DNA from: a virus
Virus record (IMG/VR): IMGVR_UViG_3300045919_000635
Coordinates: 1-64,000 of that record
Reading direction: 5' to 3' (one strand)
Length of the DNA stretch: 64,000 nucleotides
The notes below the pieces were generated by a model. That model ran no database searches. It saw only the letters and a program-made list of their open reading frames with translations, and was not told the DNA's origin. Shown here in pieces: positions 7,193 to 16,244 of the stretch; position 1 is the first letter of the stretch; each line of letters opens with the position of its first letter. The translations under genes and the position numbers were made by a program.

Positions 7193-7980
7193 GTCAGATA
7201 ATAAGAGATAATATAAATACCCCCGCATCGTTGAAAGCGATCGGAGGCACGGCAACCTATTTAGCAGGTTACAGAATGATTATATCAAGGACTCTACATG
7301 GATACATCTATTTAATCCATGCGATCGGAACATCACGCTACAAGATTGGTAAAACAAGGCGAGAGCCATCTAAAAGATTTCTAGAACTGAATAGTTCGCA
7401 AAGCCCCTATCCATTAAGGCTACTAAGTTTTTTTGAAACAGATAATATAGACTACCAGGAAGGCAGGCTTCATCATCTCGCAAAGCAGTATAGGGTACAT
7501 GGTGAGTGGTTTGAGTTGCCCGGTTGGTGGTTAGAAAAACTTGATCAGTGGTTTTATAACATAAAAAGATTGGCACCTCCTGTCAAAGATTTATTGCTAG
7601 AACTTGTTCCAGGAAAAAATCAGCATAGCCAAGTAAAAGATTTTGCATATATCGACGTATATCAAAAAGCTATTGATTTATGCCTGTCTCTGAGCGAGAA
7701 AGACCGTTGTAAGTTACTTAGCCATATTGGTAATTATATTGACGCACCAACAGCGAAAGCGCAGAAGAGAGTTGAGGCAATATTAAAGTTCAAAATTCTC
7801 TCGGTAACGTATGCGATCGCTTTAAAAAAGAGCATCAAGATTGCCAAGAATAATCTAAACAATCCTGTCTTGGTTTCATCTGAGAGAGCAACTAAATTTC
7901 TTCAATCGCAATGCGAAAAAGAAATTAACAAAAAGTTACTCCAAGATCCAGTAGTAGAAGAAGCAGTTGGTGAGGTTTAA
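7189..7980 (+). CDS. T5orf172/MUG113-type GIY-YIG superfamily protein (263 aa)
   Basis: Residues 38-108 read GYIYLIHAIGTSRYKIGKTR, then PSKRFLELNSSQSPYPLRLL and GRLHHLAKQYRVHGEWFEL. These are the GYIY...YKIG...R core and the GEWF end of the T5orf172/Mug113 branch of GIY-YIG proteins. The branch is widespread in phages and often fused to DNA-binding domains. The C-terminal 120 residues are helical and unassigned. It is in an operon with the DNA-binding gene upstream (ATGA overlap) and the replication-like gene directly downstream. Confidence 0.65.
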   Translation: MSQIIRDNINTPASLKAIGGTATYLAGYRMIISRTLHGYIYLIHAIGTSRYKIGKTRREPSKRFLELNSSQSPYPLRLLSFFETDNIDYQEGRLHHLAKQYRVHGEWFELPGWWLEKLDQWFYNIKRLAPPVKDLLLELVPGKNQHSQVKDFAYIDVYQKAIDLCLSLSEKDRCKLLSHIGNYIDAPTAKAQKRVEAILKFKILSVTYAIALKKSIKIAKNNLNNPVLVSSERATKFLQSQCEKEINKKLLQDPVVEEAVGEV

Positions 7981-9123
7981 ATGTCACAAACTAGCTGCAT
8001 CAACCATCCTAGCGGTTCTCGCTTCGTTGTAATCTACGACTGGCAAGTAGAGCTATGTGAAGGCAACACAACAACAGCCGCGTTGCTTTCATTTTTTGAG
8101 CGCTGGCATAATCTCAAGCTAGCTATGCGCCCTAAAAATATTCACTCGAATAATATTGCATCCGCTCATGGTGACGAGCGATCGCAAGATGAAAGCACTT
8201 TACAGTTTCACTCTGAGCAAGAACTGATTGATGGGATTCAGAGTATAGGCAAGCGTGACTCTGTAAGAAAGTCTATTAACTGGTTAGAGTCCAGAGGTTT
8301 TATCTCCATCCATAGCAACCCTAACAAGCGTTACGCCTTTGATAAAACTAGATACTTCCAGTTTTATCCAGACGTTGTTAACGAATGGCTTAAAACGGGA
8401 ATGTCGATTAATCGTCCGCCCATGTCGGAAAAGCAATCACGGTCATCGGAAAAACAATCACGGTCATCGGAAAAACAACAACCGTCGTCGGAAATCACCT
8501 CAGCAATAACTGATCATGCATCTAAAGAAACTTCTGATCATACTTCCAATGAGGAAGACTCCCCCTCCCCTCATGCGATCGCAGTCGTGATTGAAAGTGT
8601 TTTAGAGCAAAATCCAGTAGCACCAGATTCAACGCCCATAATTACCCAAGATTTAAGCACGGTAATAGTTGAAAGTGTTTTAGATCAAAACGTTCCGGCG
8701 AATGAGAATAATAATCAAAATTACCCATTATCCGAGCAAGAGCGTGAGGCTTTAAAACAAGCCCAAATCTATGCGTTTAATCCTGCGATCGCACCCTGGC
8801 GGGATGCTGCAACCATTGTCAACGCAAAGGTACAGAAAGCCATTTTTGATGCAAATCCTAAATGGTACTCAACCGGCAGCGGGTCTGTGAACGTGAAGAA
8901 AATCAATGATCGCATCAAATCGTTAGAGCGACAGATGAGAGGCATCGGAGTGGAAGCCATAGAAGCCTATAGCGAATTGATGAATTACGTCACTATGGCG
9001 CAAATACCAAATAGTGCCGAGATTGTAAAAAAAGCGGATGAGGGTATCAAGCGGGTATCCGTGATTAACAATCTCCGATCGCACCTCGAACAATCAAAAG
9101 GTAAGGAATGGTGGCAAGGATGA
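7981..9123 (+). CDS. probable replication initiator / replisome-organiser-like protein (380 aa)
   Basis: The first 130 residues form a winged-helix-like domain: VIYDWQVELCEGNTTTAALL, then DSVRKSINWLESRGFISIHS, as in phage replisome organisers and DnaD-like initiators. A low-complexity linker with 7-residue tandem repeats (SEKQSRS twice, then a degenerate copy) and a duplicated VIESVL(E/D)QN segment follows. The C-terminal helical part (RIKSLERQMRGIGVEAIEAY) may contact a partner. It ends in an ATGA overlap with a helicase-loader-like gene, the classic initiator/loader order. The assignment comes from fold pattern and context, not a firm family match. Confidence 0.5.
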   Translation: MSQTSCINHPSGSRFVVIYDWQVELCEGNTTTAALLSFFERWHNLKLAMRPKNIHSNNIASAHGDERSQDESTLQFHSEQELIDGIQSIGKRDSVRKSINWLESRGFISIHSNPNKRYAFDKTRYFQFYPDVVNEWLKTGMSINRPPMSEKQSRSSEKQSRSSEKQQPSSEITSAITDHASKETSDHTSNEEDSPSPHAIAVVIESVLEQNPVAPDSTPIITQDLSTVIVESVLDQNVPANENNNQNYPLSEQEREALKQAQIYAFNPAIAPWRDAATIVNAKVQKAIFDANPKWYSTGSGSVNVKKINDRIKSLERQMRGIGVEAIEAYSELMNYVTMAQIPNSAEIVKKADEGIKRVSVINNLRSHLEQSKGKEWWQG

Positions 9124-9827
9124 GACTTACTCAAGAGGATTTTTTGAAAGGGCTTGATTTACTTTCCAGCGTGTACGGCGATGATTACCCGGTTTTCAAG
9201 CATCCTGATATCGCTCAAATCTGGCTAGAGTTTTTTGTAACTAGATGCACCCCTGGTAAGTTTTTCAAGCTAATCAAGCATTATGTTCAGATGTGTCCCT
9301 TTTTCCCTAGAGTGCCAAACGACATTTGCAAAGTTTGGTCAGAGTCGGGGGATGAAAGACCGCCTGGGGAAAATTGGTTGATGAACCAACAGCGATCGCT
9401 CCTAGCATTACCATCACAAGAAGCGGCTGACAAGGTTAGGGAGATGGAAGAGCTTGCTAATTTGTCGCCTGAAAAGTTGGCAGAAAACAGAAAACGTGCG
9501 ACTCTCCTGTATCTGATCATCAATAACCTGAAGTCAATGGCAGTTGATGAAGAAAAAATTAAATACTTGCACACTGCCCCATTGCATGAGGTAGAGGCGA
9601 TCGCTTCTACTTGCGAGAAAGCCAAGCAGTTGGCAGTAGTAGGAGACAAGCATGGCAACTTAAAAGCCAATCCTGATGCCCTTTTTGAAGATATGCGTAA
9701 ATACTTTCATTCTGGCAGCGAGAAGTATCGCCAAGTCGCTATTGACTGGGCTAGCAATCCCAACAATGGCTGTCAACTGATTAGAGACGGCGGACGAGTA
9801 GTCGATCTAGAACTTGTAGATTTTTAA
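9120..9827 (+). CDS. helicase-loader-like protein (235 aa)
   Basis: I start at ATG 9120 (MRLTQEDFLKGLDLLSSVYG), which overlaps the preceding stop as ATGA. The N-terminal 70 residues show the small helical pattern of phage loader/inhibitor proteins: IAQIWLEFFVTRCTPGKFFK, then CPFFPRVPNDICKVW. The rest is helical and charged (KVREMEELANLSPEKLAENR). Its position after an initiator-like gene supports a role in loading the host DnaB helicase. No ATPase motif is visible. Confidence 0.45.
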   Translation: MRLTQEDFLKGLDLLSSVYGDDYPVFKHPDIAQIWLEFFVTRCTPGKFFKLIKHYVQMCPFFPRVPNDICKVWSESGDERPPGENWLMNQQRSLLALPSQEAADKVREMEELANLSPEKLAENRKRATLLYLIINNLKSMAVDEEKIKYLHTAPLHEVEAIASTCEKAKQLAVVGDKHGNLKANPDALFEDMRKYFHSGSEKYRQVAIDWASNPNNGCQLIRDGGRVVDLELVDF

Positions 9828-9839
9828 TGGAAGAGTCAA

Positions 9840-10241
9840 ATGGTTAGCAACAAAGCATACAACCACAAATGCACCCGTTACACGGTTGATCCCGACTTGC
9901 TTAAGGCAGGCATCCCAGTTGAGCAATTAGAAAAAAGTGATACTGAAGAATTTCAGTCTCAAGAAACAGAAGCGCACTTGAGCAAATACGCCCAAGGCAC
10001 AGATAGCTTGCGTTTCTCCTCGCCAGCCGAATACTACCCAGAACCGGAAGTGCGATCGCATCCCCCAGAAATCGAATTAACAGCCGAAGACTACAAAAAA
10101 GTTTTATCCGGTGCCCTAATCAAACTACCCACCAATGCCGCCCAGTATCAGGGCAAGAGAATCAAAATAGTAAACAAGGATACAGGTAGTTACGTACATC
10201 GAGTTTTGGTTTTGTTCGGCGATCGCGGGTATTGGAGATGA
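9840..10241 (+). CDS. hypothetical protein (133 aa)
   Basis: It follows the loader-like gene after 12 nt. The middle is acidic and disordered (EEFQSQETEAHLSKYAQGTD), and the C-terminal part is better ordered, with KLPTNAAQYQGKRIKIVNKD and a HIP1-encoded GDRGYWR end. No family recognised. It is coupled to the next gene by ATGA. Confidence 0.6.
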   Translation: MVSNKAYNHKCTRYTVDPDLLKAGIPVEQLEKSDTEEFQSQETEAHLSKYAQGTDSLRFSSPAEYYPEPEVRSHPPEIELTAEDYKKVLSGALIKLPTNAAQYQGKRIKIVNKDTGSYVHRVLVLFGDRGYWR

Positions 10242-10441
10242 GACAACTTACTGAAAGCCAACAAGAAATGGCGTGGAGGATCGCCCAATACGATGTCAAG
10301 TCGGCATCCAGGTATTGCAAGTACGCGATCGCCTTCAACGACATGAAATGCCCGATATGTGGCAGCGAATTAATCAAACGCAGCGCATTCGATCAGAATT
10401 TCCTTTGTCCAAATTCCCGGAAGAGGAAACATGCTAAATAA
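10238..10441 (+). CDS. small zinc-ribbon protein (67 aa)
   Basis: ATG 10238 overlaps the previous stop. The C-terminal half has MKCPICGSELIKR and then FLCPNSRKRK, a CPxC...CP arrangement suggestive of a half or degenerate zinc ribbon. The last 11 nt overlap the methyltransferase start. It is probably a small nucleic-acid-binding or accessory protein translated together with the methyltransferase. Confidence 0.55.
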   Translation: MRQLTESQQEMAWRIAQYDVKSASRYCKYAIAFNDMKCPICGSELIKRSAFDQNFLCPNSRKRKHAK

Positions 10442-13400
10442 AAAACCAACACTACCCCCCAATGCACCCATTGCCGTAATCCTATTTTCTGGCGGTGGTG
10501 GAATTGAAACCGGAATGGTAGAAGCGGGAATTCGCCCATTCATTGCCGTAGAGTGTGATCCAGAAAAACCCAAACTAAGCAGTGCGATCGCGGACAATCA
10601 CGATCGCAACTTCAGTGAATACGGCTGTAGGCTGATTCGGCAAACAGTCCAGGAAGTAGCGGCGGCGGGTTTTCCAGGCTTCCCCCACGCACCCGACTAC
10701 TTACATGCTTCCCCAGTTTGCAGTAACTTTAGTAACGCGAAAAGCGATCGCATAGAATCGACGTGCGACATCGATTGTGCGATCGCAGTGGGAGATGCGA
10801 TCAAACACCTCCAACCTAAAAACTTCACACTTGAGAATGTCCCGGCTTACAAAAAATCTGAGAGCTTCCAAATAATACTGGGCGCACTGGAAGCAGAATA
10901 TTACGAAGTCGATTGGGACATTGTAAACCTTGCAGACTACGGGCTGCCCCAGGCACGGGAACGCCTGATTTTAAGAGCTTCCAAGGTAAGAGCATCAAAA
11001 GGTGTTCCCATTCCCCTTCCCCCAAAAACTGCTCATGTCGGTTGGTTCGAGGCGATCGCACACCTCATCCCTACGATGACTGCCTCGCAGTTATTACCCG
11101 ATCAACAAAAGGCTTTATCCAAATTCTTAGAAACCAACGAACCAACCCCTTTACTTATCAACCGAGTAGGAGCAAGGAGAAAACAATCAAGGTGTAAGCC
11201 AGGGCATTTACCTTGTGACACCATCATGCGATCGCACTTCACGGACGGCAAGGGAAGCAACCGTAATAAGTTTGCAGATATTTGGTTGCCAGATGGAACT
11301 AACGTGCGATCGCTTTCAATTGAGGCAGCGGCGATTCTTCAGGGCTTCCCTGATTGGTACGAATTTCCCGCCGATACTGCCACTGCCGGATCAATTATTG
11401 GTTACTCTGTTCCCCCTAGTTTTGGGAGGCAGTTGTTTCAATCCGCTGAGAATCAACTGCCAATTGACAACCCTCAATTAACAACTACCAAGTCTAAAGA
11501 GTCTAAAGAAACGGACAAGTGGTACACGCCGCCTAATATTCAAGATTTGATTATCCAAACCCTGGGAGAAATCGACCTTGACCCGTGCGCTGATGACGGG
11601 CATCACATAAAAGCGCGATCGCACTACACAGTAACAGACGATGGGTTAAACCGCGAATGGGAAGGACGGGTATTTATGAACCCGCCATACTCTTGCCCCG
11701 GTGTGTGGATGACCAAACTACAAGCAGAAATTGAAGCAGGACGGGTGAGTGAAGCGATCGCACTCGTTCCCGCATCCACCGATACCACTTGGCTATCTCC
11801 CGTCCTTGCCACACAGCCCGTGTGTTTTTGGAAGGGGCGCATCAAGTTTCTCGATACCGATTACCAACCCAAATTATCCGCACGACAATCTCACGTACTG
11901 GTTTATTGGGGTACGCGATCGCAACAATTTAAAGAAGTTTTTCAAGAGCACGGAATTGTAATGTATGCAAACACAGACCGTTGGGATGCTGCTGATTTTG
12001 GCGAGGTGGCGCGAAAAGCTGATGGCGACCAGATGACGATTTTTTATGACAATAGCGCCGAGCCACCTGCGCCCGATGATTTTGCAACAATTGCGGATTA
12101 CGAACGAGCCTGGTCTGAGTGGGAATCAGCCAATGAAGAATCAATTAATAATTATCAACTACCAGAAAAGGCAGAGGAAAAAATTATGGCAACCTTCCAA
12201 TTTTCTACAACTCAACAAATTACCGAGCAGATCGCCCAACTACAAGCCCAGCTTAATCAACTAACTGATACATTGAAGCCTTACCAAGAGTACGAAGAGA
12301 GCGCAGAGGAATTGCGGCTACAAGTGGCTGAATACGGATCTAAAATGTCTAAAGCTGGAATCCCCCAATCTGAGGTTCTTAAATGGGCTAAAGCCCTTTA
12401 TGCCTCCGTCAGCGGCATGGAATTTATAGAGAGCAATAATAGTGTAGTTGCTGCCCAAAACGAAGTTATTGCCCAGTTGAAGAATGATTTAGCGATCGCG
12501 AAGTGTGCCGTAGGTATCGCCAATTCGGAGCGAGACAAAGCAACACTGCTCCTAGAAACCGCAATTCCTATTGCCCAAGAACGCGCAGAAGAGATAAGGG
12601 ATGAACGACTAAAATTAATGGCAGATCTGACAAGTGCGATCGCTGAACGAGATGAAGCTATTGCCGTGAAAATGAATGAGTCAATACGCGCAGTAGAAAA
12701 AATAATGAAGCTGGAAGATGAAAACGCAGAGTTAAAAAGTTTATCTCAGCAAACAGATGCATCAACGATTGAAGTCTTACAAAAAGAAAATGCTTCTTTA
12801 ATTACTAAAATCGAGAAGCTAGAATTAGCAGAATTGAAGACTCAATCAGTTATTGGCACTGAGGAATTGGATGCTAACGACCTAGAGTTGACTGACGATG
12901 CACCTATTCCCCAGCAAGACCATAACTTTCAATTAAGCGATACTTTTGGCTTACCGAGCGATGATCACGTTGAAGTTACAAATGTGGAACAAGGATTGGT
13001 AGTTGGAATACATGGCAATGCGATCGCGCCAGATAAGGATAAACATCCCGATATCAAATCGCAAGGTAGAGCAGATAAATTTCTTGCTAGTGTTCGGTCT
13101 AAAGGCAGAGTGAATAGTGTTGTTTGGCAAGATATAAGCGAAGCTTGTCAAGGCGATCGCGACACCTTAAAAGAAATCCACCTTCAGGCAACTACAAAAT
13201 ATCAAAAAGATTTGATTGAAAAACTGCCTACTCTCATGGCAGATCACATTACCGAAACTGGCGATATCACAGATATGCAGTGGGTTGGTAATCATTTTAA
13301 ATCCAAAGTTGAGGCGTTGTTAGAAGTAAAAAAGTCGCTACCGTACCATTCTAAAGATTCGGTGCGGTGCGTTGAGACAGGCGAAATTTGGGAAGTAAAA

Positions 13401-13499
13401 AGCTTTGACGGGGCATGGCTGTCATTAACACAAGGAAATAGAGTTACATCACTGCATGAATCAGAGGTTGAGCCAACAGCAGTAGAAGTAGCTGCTTGA
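10431..13499 (+). CDS. fused cytosine-C5 and adenine-N6 DNA methyltransferase with coiled coil (1022 aa)
   Basis: Residues 13-340 are a C5 methyltransferase: motif I ILFSGGGGIE, motif IV ASPVCSNFS (Cys97 in the nucleophile position, with SPVC instead of the usual PPC), motif VI ENV (135-137), motif VIII QARER (174-178), and a motif IX/X region at 290-335. Residues 361-550 form a phage-type Dam N6-adenine methyltransferase (KWYTPPNIQDL, DPC at 384-386, NPPY at 417-420). From about residue 585 there is a long coiled coil, then an unassigned C-terminal domain ending around GNRVTSLHESEVEP. An internal ATG (12186, M586) with AGAGGA upstream may also produce the tail alone. The likely role is modifying the element's own DNA against restriction. 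Neither nuclease motifs nor a partner restriction gene are seen. Confidence 0.85.
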   Translation: MLNKKPTLPPNAPIAVILFSGGGGIETGMVEAGIRPFIAVECDPEKPKLSSAIADNHDRNFSEYGCRLIRQTVQEVAAAGFPGFPHAPDYLHASPVCSNFSNAKSDRIESTCDIDCAIAVGDAIKHLQPKNFTLENVPAYKKSESFQIILGALEAEYYEVDWDIVNLADYGLPQARERLILRASKVRASKGVPIPLPPKTAHVGWFEAIAHLIPTMTASQLLPDQQKALSKFLETNEPTPLLINRVGARRKQSRCKPGHLPCDTIMRSHFTDGKGSNRNKFADIWLPDGTNVRSLSIEAAAILQGFPDWYEFPADTATAGSIIGYSVPPSFGRQLFQSAENQLPIDNPQLTTTKSKESKETDKWYTPPNIQDLIIQTLGEIDLDPCADDGHHIKARSHYTVTDDGLNREWEGRVFMNPPYSCPGVWMTKLQAEIEAGRVSEAIALVPASTDTTWLSPVLATQPVCFWKGRIKFLDTDYQPKLSARQSHVLVYWGTRSQQFKEVFQEHGIVMYANTDRWDAADFGEVARKADGDQMTIFYDNSAEPPAPDDFATIADYERAWSEWESANEESINNYQLPEKAEEKIMATFQFSTTQQITEQIAQLQAQLNQLTDTLKPYQEYEESAEELRLQVAEYGSKMSKAGIPQSEVLKWAKALYASVSGMEFIESNNSVVAAQNEVIAQLKNDLAIAKCAVGIANSERDKATLLLETAIPIAQERAEEIRDERLKLMADLTSAIAERDEAIAVKMNESIRAVEKIMKLEDENAELKSLSQQTDASTIEVLQKENASLITKIEKLELAELKTQSVIGTEELDANDLELTDDAPIPQQDHNFQLSDTFGLPSDDHVEVTNVEQGLVVGIHGNAIAPDKDKHPDIKSQGRADKFLASVRSKGRVNSVVWQDISEACQGDRDTLKEIHLQATTKYQKDLIEKLPTLMADHITETGDITDMQWVGNHFKSKVEALLEVKKSLPYHSKDSVRCVETGEIWEVKSFDGAWLSLTQGNRVTSLHESEVEPTAVEVAA

Positions 13500-13570
13500 T
13501 TGACATCCTCCCTTAGTTAGAAGCGCAGTCCGTATGCTTGAAGGTATTCTTTCAAAAAAAGGAATTAGTT

Positions 13571-13804
13571 ATGCGATTACGCGGAAGGGATGCTTATATT
13601 GTGCCGAGCGCATCAACCGACGGGTTCCGGTGTGCAAGCGATCGCAACATGCAAAGCGTTATCGATAACTTGCGATCGCCAAAAACAATCGAGCAGTTAT
13701 GTGAAAAAACTGTGCTGACTACAGGCGAGGTTCGCTTGTGTTTGCGCGAGTTGGAGGAGGAGGGTAGTTTAGTTGTTGACGGCGATCACTACTTGGTTTT
13801 ATGA
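13571..13804 (+). CDS. winged-helix-like DNA-binding protein (77 aa)
   Basis: Start at ATG 13571 (MRLRGRDAYIVPSASTDGFR). The C-terminal part reads TIEQLCEKTVLTTGEVRLCL followed by RELEEEGSLVVDGDHYLVL, a compact winged helix with recognition helix and beta-wing. It is probably a small transcription regulator at the end of the methyltransferase group. Confidence 0.6.
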   Translation: MRLRGRDAYIVPSASTDGFRCASDRNMQSVIDNLRSPKTIEQLCEKTVLTTGEVRLCLRELEEEGSLVVDGDHYLVL

Positions 13805-13912
13805 GTAGGGGTGTGATCGCGCTACGCCACATGCCTGCCTATCACGAATGAGCTTTTCCCAACCTGTAAAACCCATGCATGGTAAAGTGTTCGTTTCAAG
13901 GTTGAGTAATCC

Positions 13913-14035
13913 TTTGACATACTCCTCGTGCGTTCACGAGAGGAATTTAGTAAGTGTGGAAGCCCCTGAGGTACAGTTCGTAGCAACGTTTACCGTGCTT
14001 TAGCCAGGGGAGGAAACGCCGAGGAGTATGTCAAA
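13913..14035. mobile_element. miniature element with 16-bp terminal inverted repeats and subterminal hairpin (IS605-like)
   Basis: TTTGACATACTCCTCG (13913-13928) is the exact reverse complement of 14020-14035. Just inside the left end is CTCGTG-CGTT-CACGAG (13925-13940), a hairpin like the structured ends of IS200/IS605 elements. An internal GCCCCTG...CAGGGG pairing lies at about 13971-14010. There is no ORF inside its 123 bp. It is best read as a non-autonomous element or a structured RNA gene derived from one. Confidence 0.5.
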
Positions 14036-14429
14036 ACCGCACAAAAATATTTGAAGTTTTTATGGTTAATCATAAAAACCTTGCGATCGCCCTTCAGATA
14101 AGAAAAGTAGATGCGTCAAATTGCCTCATTTTTTGGATGCAAAAAACCTACAGCCTTTTATTGCCAAGGGAAGTTTTGGGTGCGTCAAACTCTGTTGAAT
14201 ATATAAACAAATCTTATGTTGCCATTGATCGTGATCGCCATATTTAATTTAAGTTTAAATGCGATCGCTATGCCCAATTAAAAATTCTTGATTGCATAGA
14301 CACCATTGCATCCATGCAATGACTACCCGGCAATTACCTTTTTTTCTTTGCAGAGATAAAACGGAAGTCCAAATCGAAGTCCCGTTTATAATCGCGGAAA
14401 ATTTTTCAGTCTAAAAAGTTCGCCTAAAA
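14036..14429. other. intergenic stretch without convincing genes
   Basis: About 390 bp. It holds two HIP1 octamers, an 8-bp inverted repeat CATTGCAT/ATGCAATG (14304-14321), and AAACGG...CCGTTT flanking a pair of GAAGTCC direct repeats near 14360-14390. A 61-codon plus-strand frame at 14062 lacks coding character. Confidence 0.6.
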
Positions 14430-14759
14430 TCAACTAAAGAAATTAGGCACATAAACGATCGCATTCACAACCCATTCTTCCTCTATAGGCATTGAAGACG
14501 CGATCGCATTCAATAATTGCTCTCTCAGTTCGGATGGTAGAATTTGAATGCGATCGCCTAAAATTCGCAACAAATCCACAGCAGAATATTGCATTGGTGG
14601 ATTTTCGATATAATTGCCAGCGACTATTGGGGTAGAGGTTACGGATGCTGTTATTACTTCGCTGTAGTCATAGTCGGGGAATGATGAAGCAACATCCGGA
14701 GTCCCAAATAGCGATACTCTTCCCGCTGTAATGTTGTCGTCGTCGCGGTAGTTTGGCAT
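14430..14759 (-). CDS. hypothetical protein (109 aa)
   Basis: ATG at 14759. The N-terminal half looks like a flexible acidic segment (MPNYRDDDNITAGRVSLFGT), and the C-terminal half is helical (AVDLLRILGDRIQILPSELR, then EQLLNAIASSM). No family recognised. It is an isolated leftward gene between a miniature element and the IscB relic. Confidence 0.55.
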   Translation of the reverse strand: MPNYRDDDNITAGRVSLFGTPDVASSFPDYDYSEVITASVTSTPIVAGNYIENPPMQYSAVDLLRILGDRIQILPSELREQLLNAIASSMPIEEEWVVNAIVYVPNFFS

Positions 14760-14903
14760 TATAAGATAAAATTATGTTGGTGTATGCCTAAATTATCGCA
14801 GATAGAGTATTGGTAACTCGATAGAATCGAACTCTACGAAAACAATGCCAAGCTGCACCCTGATACCTATGTTGATGCGATCGCATCAATATGGAAAATT
14901 CAC

Positions 14904-15335
14904 TCAATAGATATTCGTGGAAAATGCATACATGTACCCATCGTTACGATGAATAAATTTACAGTACTTATGCCGAACTGGACTAACTTTTCCAATTAAT
15001 GTCCTCATCTCAAATACGCCGCTTTCGCGGACGGCTAATCTCCCAACATGAACACCTGCGAACTTTCCGGTAGGAAGAATTGCCCGTACCATGTCACCGG
15101 TCTGGAAACCGAAGAAAGTCTTGCAGCGCGTTCGATGACGAACCGGGAAACCATATTTATTGGTCGTACACATTTGACGATTCCCCCACCCCTTAGCGAC
15201 AATCAGCAAGGGTATAGAGGTAACAATTTGCAAGCTTTCCACATCCCCCACGCAGGCAGCATCCAACCAATGCGCTTTAGGTAAGTTAAACCGGACGCGG
15301 TTGTATTTAGTCCTACCACCCGTCGCGGTTTCTAC
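14904..15335 (-). pseudogene. iscB: IscB C-terminal remnant
   Basis: From about 15335 downward the frame reads VETATGGRTKYNRVRFNLPK and continues to HRNDGYMYAFSTNIY. This matches residues about 288-432 of the intact IscB at 60914-62212 with few changes. It retains the last RuvC motif (AHWLDAACVG) and the C-terminal domain but has lost the N-terminal RuvC-I, bridge helix, RuvC-II and HNH regions. The frame continues upstream to 15389 only by reading into the neighbouring gene. It is a dead copy of the same element family. Confidence 0.85.
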
Positions 15336-15640
15336 ACCTCGTTTTCTGGCGCTTGGTTTGGCTTGAGCATATTTGACGGGCGGTAACACAGAACTACCAT
15401 TGTTGGTAAAGCAAGGTTTTGTGGTTCATAAATTTCATGATGACTGAATTCCCATTCGTGTTCAGCTTCTCCATAATGCCCTGCGGTATAAGTTTCTTTG
15501 TAATCGTCAAGATGTAATAGATAGAAGTTAGCGATCGCCTCATCTACAGACAAAAAAGATGTCAAGACGTGGGACAAATGCAAAGATTTTCCTTCATCAA
15601 ACTCAAGTTCTGGGAGCATGTAAAATAATACTTCTTTCAT
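15332..15640 (-). CDS. hypothetical protein (102 aa), 3' end altered by the IscB relic
   Basis: ATG 15640 gives MKEVLFYMLPELEFDEGKSL, then LTSFLSVDEAIANFYLLHLD, a plausible acidic globular protein. The last about 15 residues (MLKPNQAPENEV) are the IscB relic boundary read in another frame, so the original C-terminus was probably replaced when the relic formed. Function unknown. Confidence 0.5.
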   Translation of the reverse strand: MKEVLFYMLPELEFDEGKSLHLSHVLTSFLSVDEAIANFYLLHLDDYKETYTAGHYGEAEHEWEFSHHEIYEPQNLALPTMVVLCYRPSNMLKPNQAPENEV

Positions 15641-15888
15641 CGTCAGCCGGAGGTGAAAAAGTTGGAACAAGCGTAGCAATTGATAGTGCAATAGCAATAC
15701 TTGATTGTATCTTCAGCTTGATTTTTGGCATAATACCATTACTAGTTTTCTTGCATAGAGATGCGGTTCGTTTTCCAGGCAAGCCGCTTTCTCTACTGCT
15801 ATTAACTATAAATGCTTGCCTTATGCTTGTCAAGTAACTACTTTGCACTTATAGTAAGTTATGAAAAGTAAATTAAACATAGCAAAGC

Positions 15889-16125
15889 ATGAAAGTTAGG
15901 AAAATTGAACGCAAAGAGGTTGAAGTACCAGACCTCTCTAAACGAATTGCTCAGGCTCACAAAAAAACTGGCAAACCTGTTTCAGAGGTATGTAAAGCTG
16001 TTGGTTTTAGTCGAGCCTACTGGTATCAAGTTGTGAATGGACGCGAAGACGCGATCGCCGAAGATACGCTTCGCAAAATAGAAAAGATACTAGACGTTAG
16101 TTTTGGAGTGAATTTTAATGATTAA
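15889..16125 (+). CDS. XRE-family helix-turn-helix protein (78 aa)
   Basis: MKVRKIERKEVEVPDLSKRI leads into AHKKTGKPVSEVCKAVGFSR and AYWYQVVNGREDAIAEDTLR, a standard XRE domain with its recognition helix at FSRAYWYQVV. It stands alone before the terminase genes, behind an AT-rich stretch with TTGCAC at about 15842, and may regulate late genes. A HIP1 octamer encodes DAIAE inside the domain. Confidence 0.75.
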   Translation: MKVRKIERKEVEVPDLSKRIAQAHKKTGKPVSEVCKAVGFSRAYWYQVVNGREDAIAEDTLRKIEKILDVSFGVNFND

Positions 16126-16244
16126 TTTACCATTGTTTTAGCATGGTCACGCCCAAGCGATCGCACTACCACCTTCTCACTCATTAGTTGCGATCGCTCT
16201 TAAAATTAGCTAACAATTAAAAAGTCTAATTACGCTGAATTACC

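Noticed and set aside
14062-14247. 61-codon plus-strand frame
   Set aside because: Composition resembles translated intergenic DNA with a HIP1 site; no ribosome site, no coupling, no family pattern.
15559-15848. Overlapping plus and minus frames with hydrophobic stretches between the IscB relic region and the XRE gene
   Set aside because: Both frames have signal-like hydrophobic parts, but neither has a good start, and they conflict with each other and with the gene at 15332-15640. I cannot choose one.
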